Assembly: GCF_007858445.1 (NCBI RefSeq)
Contig: NZ_VIGV01000003.1
Span: 434,001 to 498,000, forward strand
Length of the DNA: 64,000 nt
From: Tsukamurella sputi
Lineage (GTDB): Bacteria > Actinomycetota > Actinomycetes > Mycobacteriales > Mycobacteriaceae
Direction of reading: 5' to 3'
The notes under the pieces are model-generated. The model saw nothing but the letters and a program-made list of their open reading frames with translations. It had not been told where the DNA came from and searched no databases. The stretch's first letter is position 1. Each line of letters starts with the position of its first letter. Both the position numbers and the translations under genes were made by a program. Below are positions 51,251 to 59,826 of the stretch, in pieces.

Positions 51251-53119
51251 CTATGCCGCCTGATCGGCGAACTGCGTGCGGTACAGCTCGGCGTACCGCC
51301 CGCCCTGCGCGAGCAGGGCCTCGTGCGTGCCCCGTTCGACGATGCGCCCCGCCTCCAGGACGAGGATCTGATCCGCCGCGCGGATCGTGGAGAGCCGGTG
51401 CGCGATCACCAGTGACGTGCGGTCCGCGAGCGCCTCGCCGAGTGCGGCCTGTACGGCCGCCTCGGACGTCGAATCCAAGTGGGCCGTGGCCTCGTCGAGG
51501 ATGACTACCGAGGGTTGCGCGAGGAGCAGCCGCGCGATGGTCAGGCGCTGGCGCTCGCCGCCCGAGAGGCGGTAGCCGCGCTCGCCCACGACGGTGTCCA
51601 GGCCGTCCGGCAGGTGCGCGACCAGGTCCTCGAGGCGGGCGCGGCGCAGCGCGTCCTGCACCTCGTCCTCGGTCGCGTCCGGGTTCGCGAGCAACAGGTT
51701 CGCGCGGATGCTGTCGTGGAAGAGGTGCCCGTCCTGCGTCACGAGGCCGACGGTGCTGTGCAGGCTCCGCGCCGTGATGTCGCGCAGGTCGACGCCGTTC
51801 AGCGTGATCGCGCCCGCGTCGGGATCGTAGAGGCGGGTCGCGAGCTGCGCGATCGTCGACTTGCCGGCGCCGGAGCTGCCCACGAGCGCGACCATGGAAC
51901 CGGGCGCCGCGGTGAAGCCGATGTCGTGCAGCACCGTCTCACCGCCGCGGGTGTCGAGCTGCGCGACCTCCTCGAGTGAGGCCAGGGAGACCTTCTCCGC
52001 CGACGGGTACGCGAAGTCGACACCGTCGAACCGCAGCTCCGTCGGGCCCTTGGGGACGTCGATCGCATCGGGGGCGTCGCGCACCATCGGTTCGAGGTCC
52101 AGCACCTCGAAGACCCGCTCGAACGAGACCAGTGCCGTCATCACCTCGACGCGCGCGTTGGCGAGCGCGGTCAGAGGTACGTAGAGCCGGGTGAGCAGCA
52201 GGGCGAGCGCGACGACGGCGCCGGCCTGCAGGTCGCCACGGATCGCGTAGAAGCCGCCGAGGCCGTACACCAGTGCCAGTGCGAGCGAGCTGACCAGAGT
52301 CAGGATTGTCACGAAGGTCATCCGCGCCATCGCGGTGCGCACGCCGATGTCGCGGACGGCTCCGGCGCGCCAGGCGAACTCGTGCGATTCGATCTCCGGA
52401 CGGCCGTAGAGCTTGACGAGGGTGGCGCCGGGCGCGGAGAAGCGCTCGGTCATCTGATCGCTCATCGACGCGTTGTGCCGGGCCGCGCGCCGCGACATCG
52501 CGGCGATTTTCCTGCCCATGCTGCGCGACGGGATGATGAAGACCGGCAGGAGCACCAGTGCGAGCAGCGTGATCTGCCACGAGATGCTGAGCATGACGCC
52601 CAGCGTGAGCGCCAGCGTGACGACGTTGGTGACGACGCCGGCCAGGGTGTCGGAGAAGGCGCGCTGCGCGCCGAGCACGTCGTTGTTGAGGCGGCTCACC
52701 AGCGCGCCCGTGCGGGTGCGGGTGAAGAAGGCCACCGGCATGGTCTGCACGTGGTCGAAGACCGCGGTGCGCAACTGGTAGATCAGCCCTTCGCCGATCC
52801 GCGAGGAGAACCAGCGCGAGAGCAGGTCCACGCCCGCGCCGACGATCGCGATGACGGCGATGAGGATCGCGATCTCGACGACGGTGCTCGTCGGGCCTCC
52901 GCCCACGATCCGGTCGACGACCTTGCCCGCGAGCAGGGGCGTCGCGACGGCGAGGAGCGCGGACACCACCGACAGGAGGAGGAAGGCCGTGAGGCGCCAC
53001 CGGTGCGGACGGGCGAACGGGCCCATCCGGCGCAGCGTCTCGCGCGGGCTTCTCGACGGTGCGTCCAGCGACCGACTGCCCTGATACAGCGTGCTCCACG
53101 CCACCGATTCCATGCTCAT
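51251..53119 (-). CDS. ABC transporter, fused membrane and ATP-binding domains (exporter)
   Basis: This 622-residue half-transporter has an N-terminal membrane domain (about residues 35-320, six segments) and a C-terminal nucleotide-binding domain with Walker A GSSGAGKST, signature YRLSGGERQRL, and Walker B SVVILDEATAHLD followed by the H-loop IAHRLS. It forms a homodimer or heterodimer exporter of drugs, lipids or peptides. ATG 53119 is followed by another at 53113; a leaderless-type TAGCCT lies seven bases upstream. It converges on the VOC gene with three bases between stops. Confidence 0.9.
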   Translation of the reverse strand: MSMESVAWSTLYQGSRSLDAPSRSPRETLRRMGPFARPHRWRLTAFLLLSVVSALLAVATPLLAGKVVDRIVGGGPTSTVVEIAILIAVIAIVGAGVDLLSRWFSSRIGEGLIYQLRTAVFDHVQTMPVAFFTRTRTGALVSRLNNDVLGAQRAFSDTLAGVVTNVVTLALTLGVMLSISWQITLLALVLLPVFIIPSRSMGRKIAAMSRRAARHNASMSDQMTERFSAPGATLVKLYGRPEIESHEFAWRAGAVRDIGVRTAMARMTFVTILTLVSSLALALVYGLGGFYAIRGDLQAGAVVALALLLTRLYVPLTALANARVEVMTALVSFERVFEVLDLEPMVRDAPDAIDVPKGPTELRFDGVDFAYPSAEKVSLASLEEVAQLDTRGGETVLHDIGFTAAPGSMVALVGSSGAGKSTIAQLATRLYDPDAGAITLNGVDLRDITARSLHSTVGLVTQDGHLFHDSIRANLLLANPDATEDEVQDALRRARLEDLVAHLPDGLDTVVGERGYRLSGGERQRLTIARLLLAQPSVVILDEATAHLDSTSEAAVQAALGEALADRTSLVIAHRLSTIRAADQILVLEAGRIVERGTHEALLAQGGRYAELYRTQFADQAA

Positions 53120-53126
53120 GCATGCA

Positions 53127-53132
53127 AGGCTA
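53127..53132 (-). promoter_or_regulatory. -10 hexamer TAGCCT of the ABC exporter
   Basis: Minus-strand TAGCCT, then seven bases and the ATG at 53119. The rest of 53133-53339 holds the upstream region of the SpoIID-domain gene. Confidence 0.4.
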
Positions 53133-53339
53133 TGACCTCAAGTTACCTTCATGTCCACCCCTTTTCGCTCGCCGCGAAACCGCGGCTGACCGGCCTGCGC
53201 GGAGCGACCGCGGGAGCGGACGAAGCGGGTCTTCGAGCGTGGTCCCTTGACAACCCTCGATCTTTACTTGAGTCTCAATAGTAACAATAGTCACGTCAGC
53301 CCCACGGGCTCGTGGCCGACGACTGAAGGAGACCCGAGG

Positions 53340-54257
53340 ATGCCCGTGTGGATCGACGGCGGCCCCCGCCGGTCGCGGCGCAGTCGCGTCACGCGCGCCG
53401 CGCTCGTCGCTGCGGTGCCCGTACTGGCCATCAGCGGGGTGCTCGCAGGGACCGGAGCCCTTCCCGAGACCTCCCTCGTTGACGCTCCGGGCGACGTCGC
53501 GCCGGGTGCATCGGGCGGGCACGGCCGCGGTATGAGCCAGCTCGGCGCCCTCAGCTACGCCAAGCAGGGGTGGGACGCGCAGCGGATCCTCGCGTTCTAC
53601 TACCCGGGCACGACGCTCGGCACGGTGCACACCGGTCTGCCCGTCACCGTCCGCCTCAGCGAGCGGAACCGCGTCGACGTCCTGGCACCCGCGGGTGCGC
53701 TCATCGCGGGCAAGCAGGTCATGCCCGGGCAGGCCGTCAGCTTCGACGGGACCACCGCCACCGTCCGGCAGGGCTGCGGCGGACAGGTGCTCGGCACCGT
53801 CGAGGTCCCCGACCGCACCATCAGCCCGCTCACGGCCGACCAGGGTATCGCCGCCGATCAGGTGCTGCGCTTCTGCAGCGACAACGCCAGGTACCGCGGG
53901 AAGCTCGTCGCCCGTGACGGCGGCGTGCTCAACGTCGTGGGCATCGAGGACTACGTGCGCAGCGTGGTCCCCGTCGAGAATTCGCCGGGGTGGGCCGATC
54001 AGGGCGGCGTGGCCGCGCTGCAGGCACAGGCGATCGCGGCCCGGTCATACGCGCTGGTGCGCGGCGCCCAGCGCGGGGAGACCTTCGACGACACCCAGGC
54101 CTCGCAGGTCTACGGAGGCGTCGACAAGGAGGACCCGCGGACCGACGCCGTCGTGGTCAGCACCTACGGACTCGTGATGGCGCAGAACGGCCGCGTCTAC
54201 GAGACCGAGTACGGGGCCTCACGTGCCGACGATCCCGCGGTGACACCGGCGTCGTAG
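53340..54257 (+). CDS. SpoIID/LytB-domain protein, apparently short at the C-terminus
   Basis: This 305-residue protein begins with a positively charged run and a hydrophobic segment (about residues 20-42), then the SpoIID family block [31 protein letters not shown] (residues ~60-90), and [12 protein letters not shown] with [13 protein letters not shown] at about 205-240. SpoIID proteins are lytic transglycosylase-like or amidase activators acting on peptidoglycan. The end ([18 protein letters not shown]) lacks the conserved GG-containing last segment of homologues I recall, so it may be truncated. ATG 53340 has GAAGGAG eight bases before it; 53247 would overlap the AT-rich promoter. Confidence 0.75.
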   Translation: MPVWIDGGPRRSRRSRVTRAALVAAVPVLAISGVLAGTGALPETSLVDAPGDVAPGASGGHGRGMSQLGALSYAKQGWDAQRILAFYYPGTTLGTVHTGLPVTVRLSERNRVDVLAPAGALIAGKQVMPGQAVSFDGTTATVRQGCGGQVLGTVEVPDRTISPLTADQGIAADQVLRFCSDNARYRGKLVARDGGVLNVVGIEDYVRSVVPVENSPGWADQGGVAALQAQAIAARSYALVRGAQRGETFDDTQASQVYGGVDKEDPRTDAVVVSTYGLVMAQNGRVYETEYGASRADDPAVTPAS

Positions 54258-54278
54258 GCTGCGCGGCCGGACTCCCAG

Positions 54279-54284
54279 TAGTGT
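54279..54284 (+). promoter_or_regulatory. -10 hexamer TAGTGT of fgd1, leaderless type
   Basis: TAGTGT, then seven bases and the ATG at 54292, with no ribosome binding site. Confidence 0.5.
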
Positions 54285-54291
54285 GAGTCAC

Positions 54292-55302
54292 ATGGCGAAG
54301 TTGCAGCTGGGGTACAAGGCATCGGCGGAGCAGTTCGGTCCGCGCGAGTTGGTCGAGATCGCGGTGGCGGCGGAGGCCGCCGGGATGGATTCGGTCGCGG
54401 TGAGCGACCACTTCCAGCCGTGGCGGGTCAACGGTGGCCACGCCCCGTTCTCCCTGGCGTGGATGGCGGCGGTCGGTGAGCGCACCGAGCGGGTGAAGAT
54501 CGGCACGTCGGTCATGACGCCCACCTTCCGCTACAACCCGGCGGTGATCGCGCAGGCCTTCGCGACCATGGCCTGCATGTACCCCGACCGAATCTTCCTC
54601 GGTGCCGGCACCGGTGAGGCGCTCAACGAGTACGCCACCGGATTCCAGGGCGAGTGGCCCGAGTTCAAGGAGCGGTTCGCGCGGCTGCGCGAGTCCGTGC
54701 GGCTCATGCGCGAGCTGTGGTCCGGCGAGATCACGAACTTCGAGGGCGACTACTACCACACCAAGGACGCCGTCCTGTTCGACATTCCGGAGAAGCCGGT
54801 GCCGGTCTACATCGCGGCGGGTGGCCCCGTGGTGGCCAAGTACGCGGGCCGCGCCGGCGACGGCATGATCTGCACCTCCGGCAAGGGCATGGAGCTCTAC
54901 ACCGACAAGCTCATCCCCGCCGCGAAGGAGGGCTCGGAGATCGCCGGCCGCGACTTCGGCGCGCTGGACAAGATGATCGAGATCAAGATCAGCTACGACC
55001 CGGACCCCGCGCTCGCGCTGGAGAACACCCGGTTCTGGGCGCCGCTCTCGCTCACCGCCGAGCAGAAGCACTCGGTGAACAGCTCGGCGGAGATGGAGCG
55101 CCTCGCCGACGAGCTGCCCATCGAGCAGGTCGCCAAGCGCTGGATCGTCTCGTCGGATCCCGACGAGGCGGTCGCCGCGGTCAAGCAGTACGTGGACGCG
55201 GGGCTCAACCACCTCGTCTTCCACGCCCCCGGCCACGATCAGCGGCGGTTCCTGGACAACTTCCAGCGCGATCTCGAGCCCCGCCTGCGCGCGCTCGGGT
55301 AG
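54292..55302 (+). CDS. fgd1: F420-dependent glucose-6-phosphate dehydrogenase Fgd1
   Basis: This 336-residue protein matches Fgd1 of M. tuberculosis (336 residues) in length and landmarks: [12 protein letters not shown] at the start, VSDHFQPW with the catalytic histidine near residue 40, [30 protein letters not shown], and [17 protein letters not shown]. It reduces coenzyme F420 with glucose-6-phosphate, supplying F420H2 to enzymes such as the LLM oxidoreductase at the start of this window. In M. tuberculosis pta and ackA follow directly; here pta is 8 kb away. The start is the ATG after a leaderless-type -10; GTG 54283 lies inside that element. Confidence 0.93.
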   Translation: MAKLQLGYKASAEQFGPRELVEIAVAAEAAGMDSVAVSDHFQPWRVNGGHAPFSLAWMAAVGERTERVKIGTSVMTPTFRYNPAVIAQAFATMACMYPDRIFLGAGTGEALNEYATGFQGEWPEFKERFARLRESVRLMRELWSGEITNFEGDYYHTKDAVLFDIPEKPVPVYIAAGGPVVAKYAGRAGDGMICTSGKGMELYTDKLIPAAKEGSEIAGRDFGALDKMIEIKISYDPDPALALENTRFWAPLSLTAEQKHSVNSSAEMERLADELPIEQVAKRWIVSSDPDEAVAAVKQYVDAGLNHLVFHAPGHDQRRFLDNFQRDLEPRLRALG

Positions 55303-55319
55303 CTGTCGCCCGCAACCGG

Positions 55320-55345
55320 GACGGGGCCCGCGTGGACGGCCCGTC
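55320..55345. terminator. Hairpin between convergent fgd1 and NUDIX gene
   Basis: GACGGGGCC and GGCCCGTC (55338-55345) pair with one bulged base around a nine-base loop, between two convergent stop codons. A shared terminator is likely; it slightly overlaps the NUDIX stop. Confidence 0.45.
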
Positions 55346-55964
55346 AGGTCCAGGTGAACCGCGGCTGCCCCAGGTGGCCGACCCGCGTCGTGCGCCCGTG
55401 GAGAACCACCTCGCGGAACTGATGCAGGATGGCCGCCGTCGGCGCGTGCACGTGGTCGCCGCGGAAGGGCCACTGGAAGACGGGGCCGACGTCGCTGTCG
55501 ATGATCCGGCACTCGGCGTCCACCTCGTCGAGCCCTACGACGTAGGCCTCGTCGACCTCGTCCGGGTTGGGGGCCAAGGGGTCCGGCGCGCCGGCCCACA
55601 TGACGACCGGCGTGATCACGAAACCGGAGACGGTGACGAAGTCGTCCAGGAGTCCTAGTACCGCTCCGGGTGGCAGGCGCAGGCCGAGTTCCTCGTGGAG
55701 TTCGCGCAGCGCCGCCTGCTCCACCGTCTCGCCGGGGTCCAGCTTGCCGCCGGGGAGCGCGTACTGGGCCGGGTTGCCGCGCAGCGTGGCGCTGCGCATC
55801 GTCAGCAGGACGCCGGTGCCCGTCTCGCCGTCGCCCACGATCGCGAGGCACACCGCCGCCCGGCGCAGCCCCTGCGCGCCCGTGTCCGACGCCGCCGTGA
55901 CGCGGTCGAACGAAGCCACCCGGGCCCTCGCCCGCTCGACGGTGACGGTCGTCCGCGGCGTCAT
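55344..55964 (-). CDS. NUDIX hydrolase (ADP-ribose/CoA-pyrophosphatase type)
   Basis: This 206-residue protein has the Nudix box GGKLDPGETVEQAALRELHEELGL at about residues 70-93 (Gly, Glu and the REUXEE metal-binding helix present) inside a Nudix fold, with VVMWAGAPDPLAP later. The following conserved-looking GLDEVDAECRIID segment resembles CoA-pyrophosphatase-type (NudL-like) members; the substrate is not settled. The ATG overlaps the TetR stop (ATGA), so it is cotranscribed with the regulator and may clear CoA-type metabolites. Confidence 0.83.
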   Translation of the reverse strand: MTPRTTVTVERARARVASFDRVTAASDTGAQGLRRAAVCLAIVGDGETGTGVLLTMRSATLRGNPAQYALPGGKLDPGETVEQAALRELHEELGLRLPPGAVLGLLDDFVTVSGFVITPVVMWAGAPDPLAPNPDEVDEAYVVGLDEVDAECRIIDSDVGPVFQWPFRGDHVHAPTAAILHQFREVVLHGRTTRVGHLGQPRFTWT

Positions 55965-56563
55965 CGCTGGACCAGCAGGCTGTGCGAGATGAACTCGACC
56001 AGCACCTCGCGCATCGCCAACACCGACAGTCCCGGAACGTTCACCATCACCTGGATCGCCATGCCGTCGGTCATCGACGTCAGCTCGTACGCGAAGCGCT
56101 CCGGGTCCACATCCGCCCGGTAGATCCCCTGCCGCACGCCGCGCGCCACGGTCTTGGCGATCGCGTCGTGCCATCGCTGGTAATAGACGTTGTGCACGGG
56201 CCGCAGCTCGGGGCGCACGGTGCATTCGGCCCACACCTGGAGCCAGATGGCCCACTCCTGGCGCGGCGCGCCCAGGCGCGGCAGCTGCATGTCGATGAGC
56301 TTGAGCAGCCGCTCGTGCGCGCTGTCGATCTGGCGCACCGCCTCGTTCTGCCGGTCGAAGGCGCGGTCGACGGCGTACGTCAGTGCTGCCTCGAGCACGT
56401 CGGACTTGCTGGGGAAGTGGTAGTGGACGGCCCCGGTACTGCTGCCCACCATCTCCGCGATGTCGGCGATCCGCACGGAGTGGAATCCGCGTTCGGCGAT
56501 GAGGGTGGCCGCGGCCTCGAGGATCTCTCGGCGGCGCACGTCCATGGTGGTCTCGACGGTCAT
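55961..56563 (-). CDS. TetR-family regulator of the adjacent catabolic operon
   Basis: This 200-residue TetR protein has the DNA-binding domain (about residues 10-55: RREILEAAATLIAERGFHSVRIADIAEMVGSSTGAVHYHFPSKSDVLEAAL) and a helical ligand domain with a conserved tryptophan cluster (QEWAIWLQVWAECTVRPELRPVH). The ATG at 56563 was chosen because -10 TATGCT lies eight bases before it; the frame's first ATG, 56614, would overlap the operator palindrome. It is divergent from the SDR gene and is the evident local repressor; inducer unknown but probably an acyl-CoA. Confidence 0.86.
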   Translation of the reverse strand: MTVETTMDVRRREILEAAATLIAERGFHSVRIADIAEMVGSSTGAVHYHFPSKSDVLEAALTYAVDRAFDRQNEAVRQIDSAHERLLKLIDMQLPRLGAPRQEWAIWLQVWAECTVRPELRPVHNVYYQRWHDAIAKTVARGVRQGIYRADVDPERFAYELTSMTDGMAIQVMVNVPGLSVLAMREVLVEFISHSLLVQR

Positions 56564-56605
56564 AGTGTCCGAGCATACCGCCGCGTCAGTCGACAACCCA
56601 GCAGA

Positions 56606-56621
56606 CTGACGCATGCGTCAG
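56606..56621. promoter_or_regulatory. TetR operator, perfect palindrome CTGAC-GCATGC-GTCAG
   Basis: A 16-base perfect palindrome with arms CTGAC and GTCAG lies 43 bases upstream of the TetR gene's ATG. Two relatives with the same arms and spacer length lie before the divergent operon. Confidence 0.8.
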
Positions 56622-56777
56622 ATTTGCCGCTGAAACGGGCGATGCGGACAGCCGCTCCAGGAGATTCTCGTACCCGCCGGTAACCGGGATTGAAGTGGGA
56701 AATTTGCAGTACCGTCTGCGGTTTTCGAAGTGATCCAGTCGTTTGATGATTGACAACGTGATCCCCATCACGGATAA

Positions 56778-56793
56778 CTGATGCAGCAGTCAA
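56778..56793. promoter_or_regulatory. Degenerate TetR operator copy CTGAT-GCAGCA-GTCAA
   Basis: Same layout as the palindrome at 56606, with two of ten arm bases changed. It lies 22 bases (two turns) before the next copy. Confidence 0.5.
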
Positions 56794-56799
56794 TACGAA

Positions 56800-56815
56800 C
56801 TGACGCGGCAGTCAG
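56800..56815. promoter_or_regulatory. TetR operator CTGAC-GCGGCA-GTCAG before the SDR operon
   Basis: Both arms are perfect, with a six-base spacer. It lies 25 bases before the SDR ATG at 56841. Confidence 0.72.
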
Positions 56816-56840
56816 CCGAGTCCGACCGATGGGAGACGAT

Positions 56841-57719
56841 ATGGATCAGGCGGACCGCGCTCCGCTCGGGCGCCCCGGCGCCCGGGTGCTGCGCGACGAC
56901 GTGCACCGGGGGAAGGTCGCCCTGGTGACGGGCGGCGGCACGGGCCTCGGGCGGGCCATCGCGCTCGATCTCGCCCGCGGCGGCGCCGACGTGGTCGTCG
57001 CCGGGCGCCGGCCGGAGCCTCTTGCGCAGACGGTGCGCGACATCGAGGCGCTCGGCGCCCGAGCGGTCGCCGTCGAGGTGGACATCCGTGAGGAGGAGCA
57101 GGTCGCCGATATGGTGACCCGCGCGCTCGCCGTCTTCGGCCGGATCGACATCCTGGTCAACAACGCGGGCGGGCAGTTCGCGGCTCCCGCCGAGGACATC
57201 AGCGTCAAGGGCTGGCGCGCGGTGCACCGCCTCGCGGTCGAGGGCTCGTGGTCCGTGACGTCCGCGGTCGCGAACCGCGCCATGATTCCGCAGCGGTCGG
57301 GCGTCGTGTTCTTCATGGGCTTCTCGCCTCGTCGCGGCATCGCGTCGGTGGTCCACGCGGCCAGCGCCCGCGCCGCGCTCGAGAACCTCGCGTCGGGCCT
57401 GTCGATGGAGTGGAGCCGGTACGGCATCCGCACGCTGTGCATCGCGCCCGGCACCATCGAGACGCCCGGCATGGTCGAGAACTACACCGAAGAGGCCCGC
57501 GCCGGCTGGGCCGCCGCCGTGCCGATGGGCCGGCTCGGCGTCGCCGAGGACGTCTCGCAGGTGGTCTCGTTCCTGTCCACCGCGGCCGCCTCCTACATCA
57601 CCGGTGCCACGATCACGGTCGACGGCGGCGTGGACGCCTGGGGTGCGGGTACGCCGGCGCCTCCGGTGGAGGCCGCCGTCCAGGACTCCGGCGTCGCGAC
57701 GGCGGGGGAGATCCGATGA
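56841..57719 (+). CDS. Short-chain dehydrogenase/reductase, atypical active site
   Basis: This 292-residue SDR has the cofactor motif TGGGTGLGRAIAL near residue 33 and NNAGG, and continues with PGTIETPGMV. The usual catalytic YxxxK is absent: the aligned region reads VHAASARAALENLA, as in the 2,4-dienoyl-CoA / trans-2-enoyl-CoA reductase branch. It probably reduces or isomerises an unsaturated acyl-CoA. ATG 56841 follows GGGAGA by four bases; an earlier ATG at 56781 would lie inside an operator. It overlaps the CoA-ligase gene by four bases (ATGA). The last 25 residues are Pro/Ala/Gly-rich. Confidence 0.8.
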   Translation: MDQADRAPLGRPGARVLRDDVHRGKVALVTGGGTGLGRAIALDLARGGADVVVAGRRPEPLAQTVRDIEALGARAVAVEVDIREEEQVADMVTRALAVFGRIDILVNNAGGQFAAPAEDISVKGWRAVHRLAVEGSWSVTSAVANRAMIPQRSGVVFFMGFSPRRGIASVVHAASARAALENLASGLSMEWSRYGIRTLCIAPGTIETPGMVENYTEEARAGWAAAVPMGRLGVAEDVSQVVSFLSTAAASYITGATITVDGGVDAWGAGTPAPPVEAAVQDSGVATAGEIR

Positions 57720-59770
57720 GCACGATCGTGGCCCGCGATCTGGGTGTGCTGTTCGACCCCGCCTCCGTGGCGATCGTGGGCGCGAGCAACGACGAGACGA
57801 AGTACGGCAACTGGATCGGCGTCGAGGCGATCAAGATGGCCGGTCGGCGCACGGTGCACCTGGTGAACCGTCGTGGCGAGGAGGTCCTCGGGTGCGCGAC
57901 GCTGCGCAGCGTCCGCGACGCCGGCGAGCCGGTCGACCTCGTGGTGATCGCGGTGCCGGTCTCCGGTTTCGAGGACGCCGTCGAGGACGCGCTGGCCGCC
58001 GGTGCGCGCGCGATCGTCGGCGTCACCGCGGGATTCGCGGAGATCGGCGACGAGGGACGCGCGATGCAGGAGCGGGTGGTGGCGCGGGTGCGCGAGGCCG
58101 GTGCGGTGCTCGTCGGGCCCAACTGTCTGGGCGTGTCGGACTCGACGGCCGGGCTCACCCTCGCGTCCAACGCGCTGCCCGCGGGTCGGGTCGCCCTGCT
58201 GTCGCAGAGCGGCAACATGGCCCTCGAGACGGCGCAGCTGCTCAGCGCGCGCGGCCACGGCTTCTCCCGGTTCGTCTCCCTGGGCAACCAGGCCGACATC
58301 GAGCTCGCCGACCTGATCCGCGCCTGCGCCGACCATGACGGCACGGATCTGATCGCCGTCTACTGCGAGGACTTCGGCGACGGACGCGCCTTCGTCGAGG
58401 CGTCGCGAGCCGCCGCGGAGGCGGGCAAGCCCGTGGTCGTGCTCACCGTCGGCGGCAGTGAGGCATCGGTCCGCGGTGCCCGGTCGCACACCGGGGCGAT
58501 GACGTCCTCCGCCGCCGTGGTCCAGGCCGCCTGCGACGCGGCCGGCGTGGTCCGGGTGGGAAGCCCGCGCGCCCTCGCCGACGCGGCCGCGCTGCTGATG
58601 AGCTGCTCGCGGACCCCGGTGCGGACCGTCGGCATCCTCGCCGACGGTGGCGGGCACGCCGGCGTCGGCTCCGACGTCGCCACCCGTGCGGGGCTCGAGG
58701 TGCCCGAGTTCGGTTCCGCCACCGCTGATTCGCTGCGAGCCGTGCTGCCGCCCTCGGCGGCGGTGAGCAACCCGGTCGACCTGGCCGGCGCGGGGGAACA
58801 GGACATCACCTCGTTCGCGGTCGTCCTCGACGCCATGCTCGGTGACGACGCGGTGGACGCAGTCCTGGCCACCGGCTATTTCGGCGGGTACGGGATGTAC
58901 GGCGGCGCGCTCGCCGCCGCGGAGGTCGCCACCGCGCACGAGATGGTCCGGATCATCCGGGAGCGGGGCAAGCCGGTCGTGGTGCACACGATGCACCCGG
59001 ACAGCCCCGCGGCGGAGGTCCTGCGGTCCAGCGGGATCCTCGTCGTCGGCGCCGTCGACGACGGTGCCGACGCCCTCGCCGTCGTCGGCTCCGCTGCGGC
59101 GGGCCGGGACGTTCCGCGGCTGCCGAGCGAGTCGGCGGCCCCGGTCACCACCGCCGACTACTGGAACGACCGGCGACTGCTCGCGGCGGCCGGGGTGCGC
59201 TTCCCCGCCGCAGCGCTCGTGACCGGGGCCGACGATGCCGTCGCGAACGCCGACGAGATCGGCTACCCGGTGGTGGTGAAGGCCATGGGCCTGCTGCACA
59301 AGTCGGATTCCGGGGGCGTCGCCCTGGGCCTCGCCGACGCGGCGGCGGTGCGCGCGGCCGTCGACCGGATGGATCGCGACCTGCAGCCGCCCGCGTACGT
59401 GGTGGAGGCGATGGCCGACCTGAAGGCCGGCGTCGAGCTCATCGTCGGGGTCCAGCGCGACCCGCGCTTCGGGCCCGTCCTCATGGTCGGCCTGGGCGGC
59501 GTGTTCACCGAGGTGCTCGGGGACACCGCGTTCGCCCTCGCGCCTGTGGACGCCGACACCGCGCGTGGACTGCTCGAGAGCCTGCGCTGCGCGGCGCTGC
59601 TGCGCGGCGTGCGCGGCCGGCCCGCCGTGGACGTCGCCGCCGCGGCCCGCCTCATCGCGACCGTCTCCGAGGTGGCGGTCGCGCACCCCGAGATCTCCGA
59701 ACTGGAGGTCAACCCCGTTCTCGCCACCGCCGACGGCGCTCTCGCGCTCGACGTGCGCGTGGTGCTCTGA
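57716..59770 (+). CDS. ADP-forming acyl-CoA synthetase (acetate--CoA ligase family)
   Basis: This 684-residue protein has the CoA-binding Rossmann domain (residues ~1-130, VAIVGASNDETKYGNWIG), succinyl-CoA-synthetase-like domains with the phosphohistidine in RSHTGAM (about residue 258), and a C-terminal ATP-grasp domain (GYPVVVKAMGLLHKSDSGGVALGL and LELEVNPVLA-like ISELEVNPVLA). This order is that of fused ADP-forming enzymes such as bacterial acetate or aromatic acid-CoA ligases. It activates a carboxylate to a CoA thioester with ATP; the acid is unknown. It starts within the SDR stop. Confidence 0.88.
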   Translation: MSTIVARDLGVLFDPASVAIVGASNDETKYGNWIGVEAIKMAGRRTVHLVNRRGEEVLGCATLRSVRDAGEPVDLVVIAVPVSGFEDAVEDALAAGARAIVGVTAGFAEIGDEGRAMQERVVARVREAGAVLVGPNCLGVSDSTAGLTLASNALPAGRVALLSQSGNMALETAQLLSARGHGFSRFVSLGNQADIELADLIRACADHDGTDLIAVYCEDFGDGRAFVEASRAAAEAGKPVVVLTVGGSEASVRGARSHTGAMTSSAAVVQAACDAAGVVRVGSPRALADAAALLMSCSRTPVRTVGILADGGGHAGVGSDVATRAGLEVPEFGSATADSLRAVLPPSAAVSNPVDLAGAGEQDITSFAVVLDAMLGDDAVDAVLATGYFGGYGMYGGALAAAEVATAHEMVRIIRERGKPVVVHTMHPDSPAAEVLRSSGILVVGAVDDGADALAVVGSAAAGRDVPRLPSESAAPVTTADYWNDRRLLAAAGVRFPAAALVTGADDAVANADEIGYPVVVKAMGLLHKSDSGGVALGLADAAAVRAAVDRMDRDLQPPAYVVEAMADLKAGVELIVGVQRDPRFGPVLMVGLGGVFTEVLGDTAFALAPVDADTARGLLESLRCAALLRGVRGRPAVDVAAAARLIATVSEVAVAHPEISELEVNPVLATADGALALDVRVVL

Positions 59771-59826
59771 CCGGATCGACCGATCCGAACCACTCCGTCA
59801 ACACACCAGAATCGAAGGGACTCCTC

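Noticed and set aside
56781-56840. Earlier ATG starts for the SDR (56781, 56829)
   Set aside because: 56781 lies inside a TetR-operator copy; GGGAGA places the best start at 56841.
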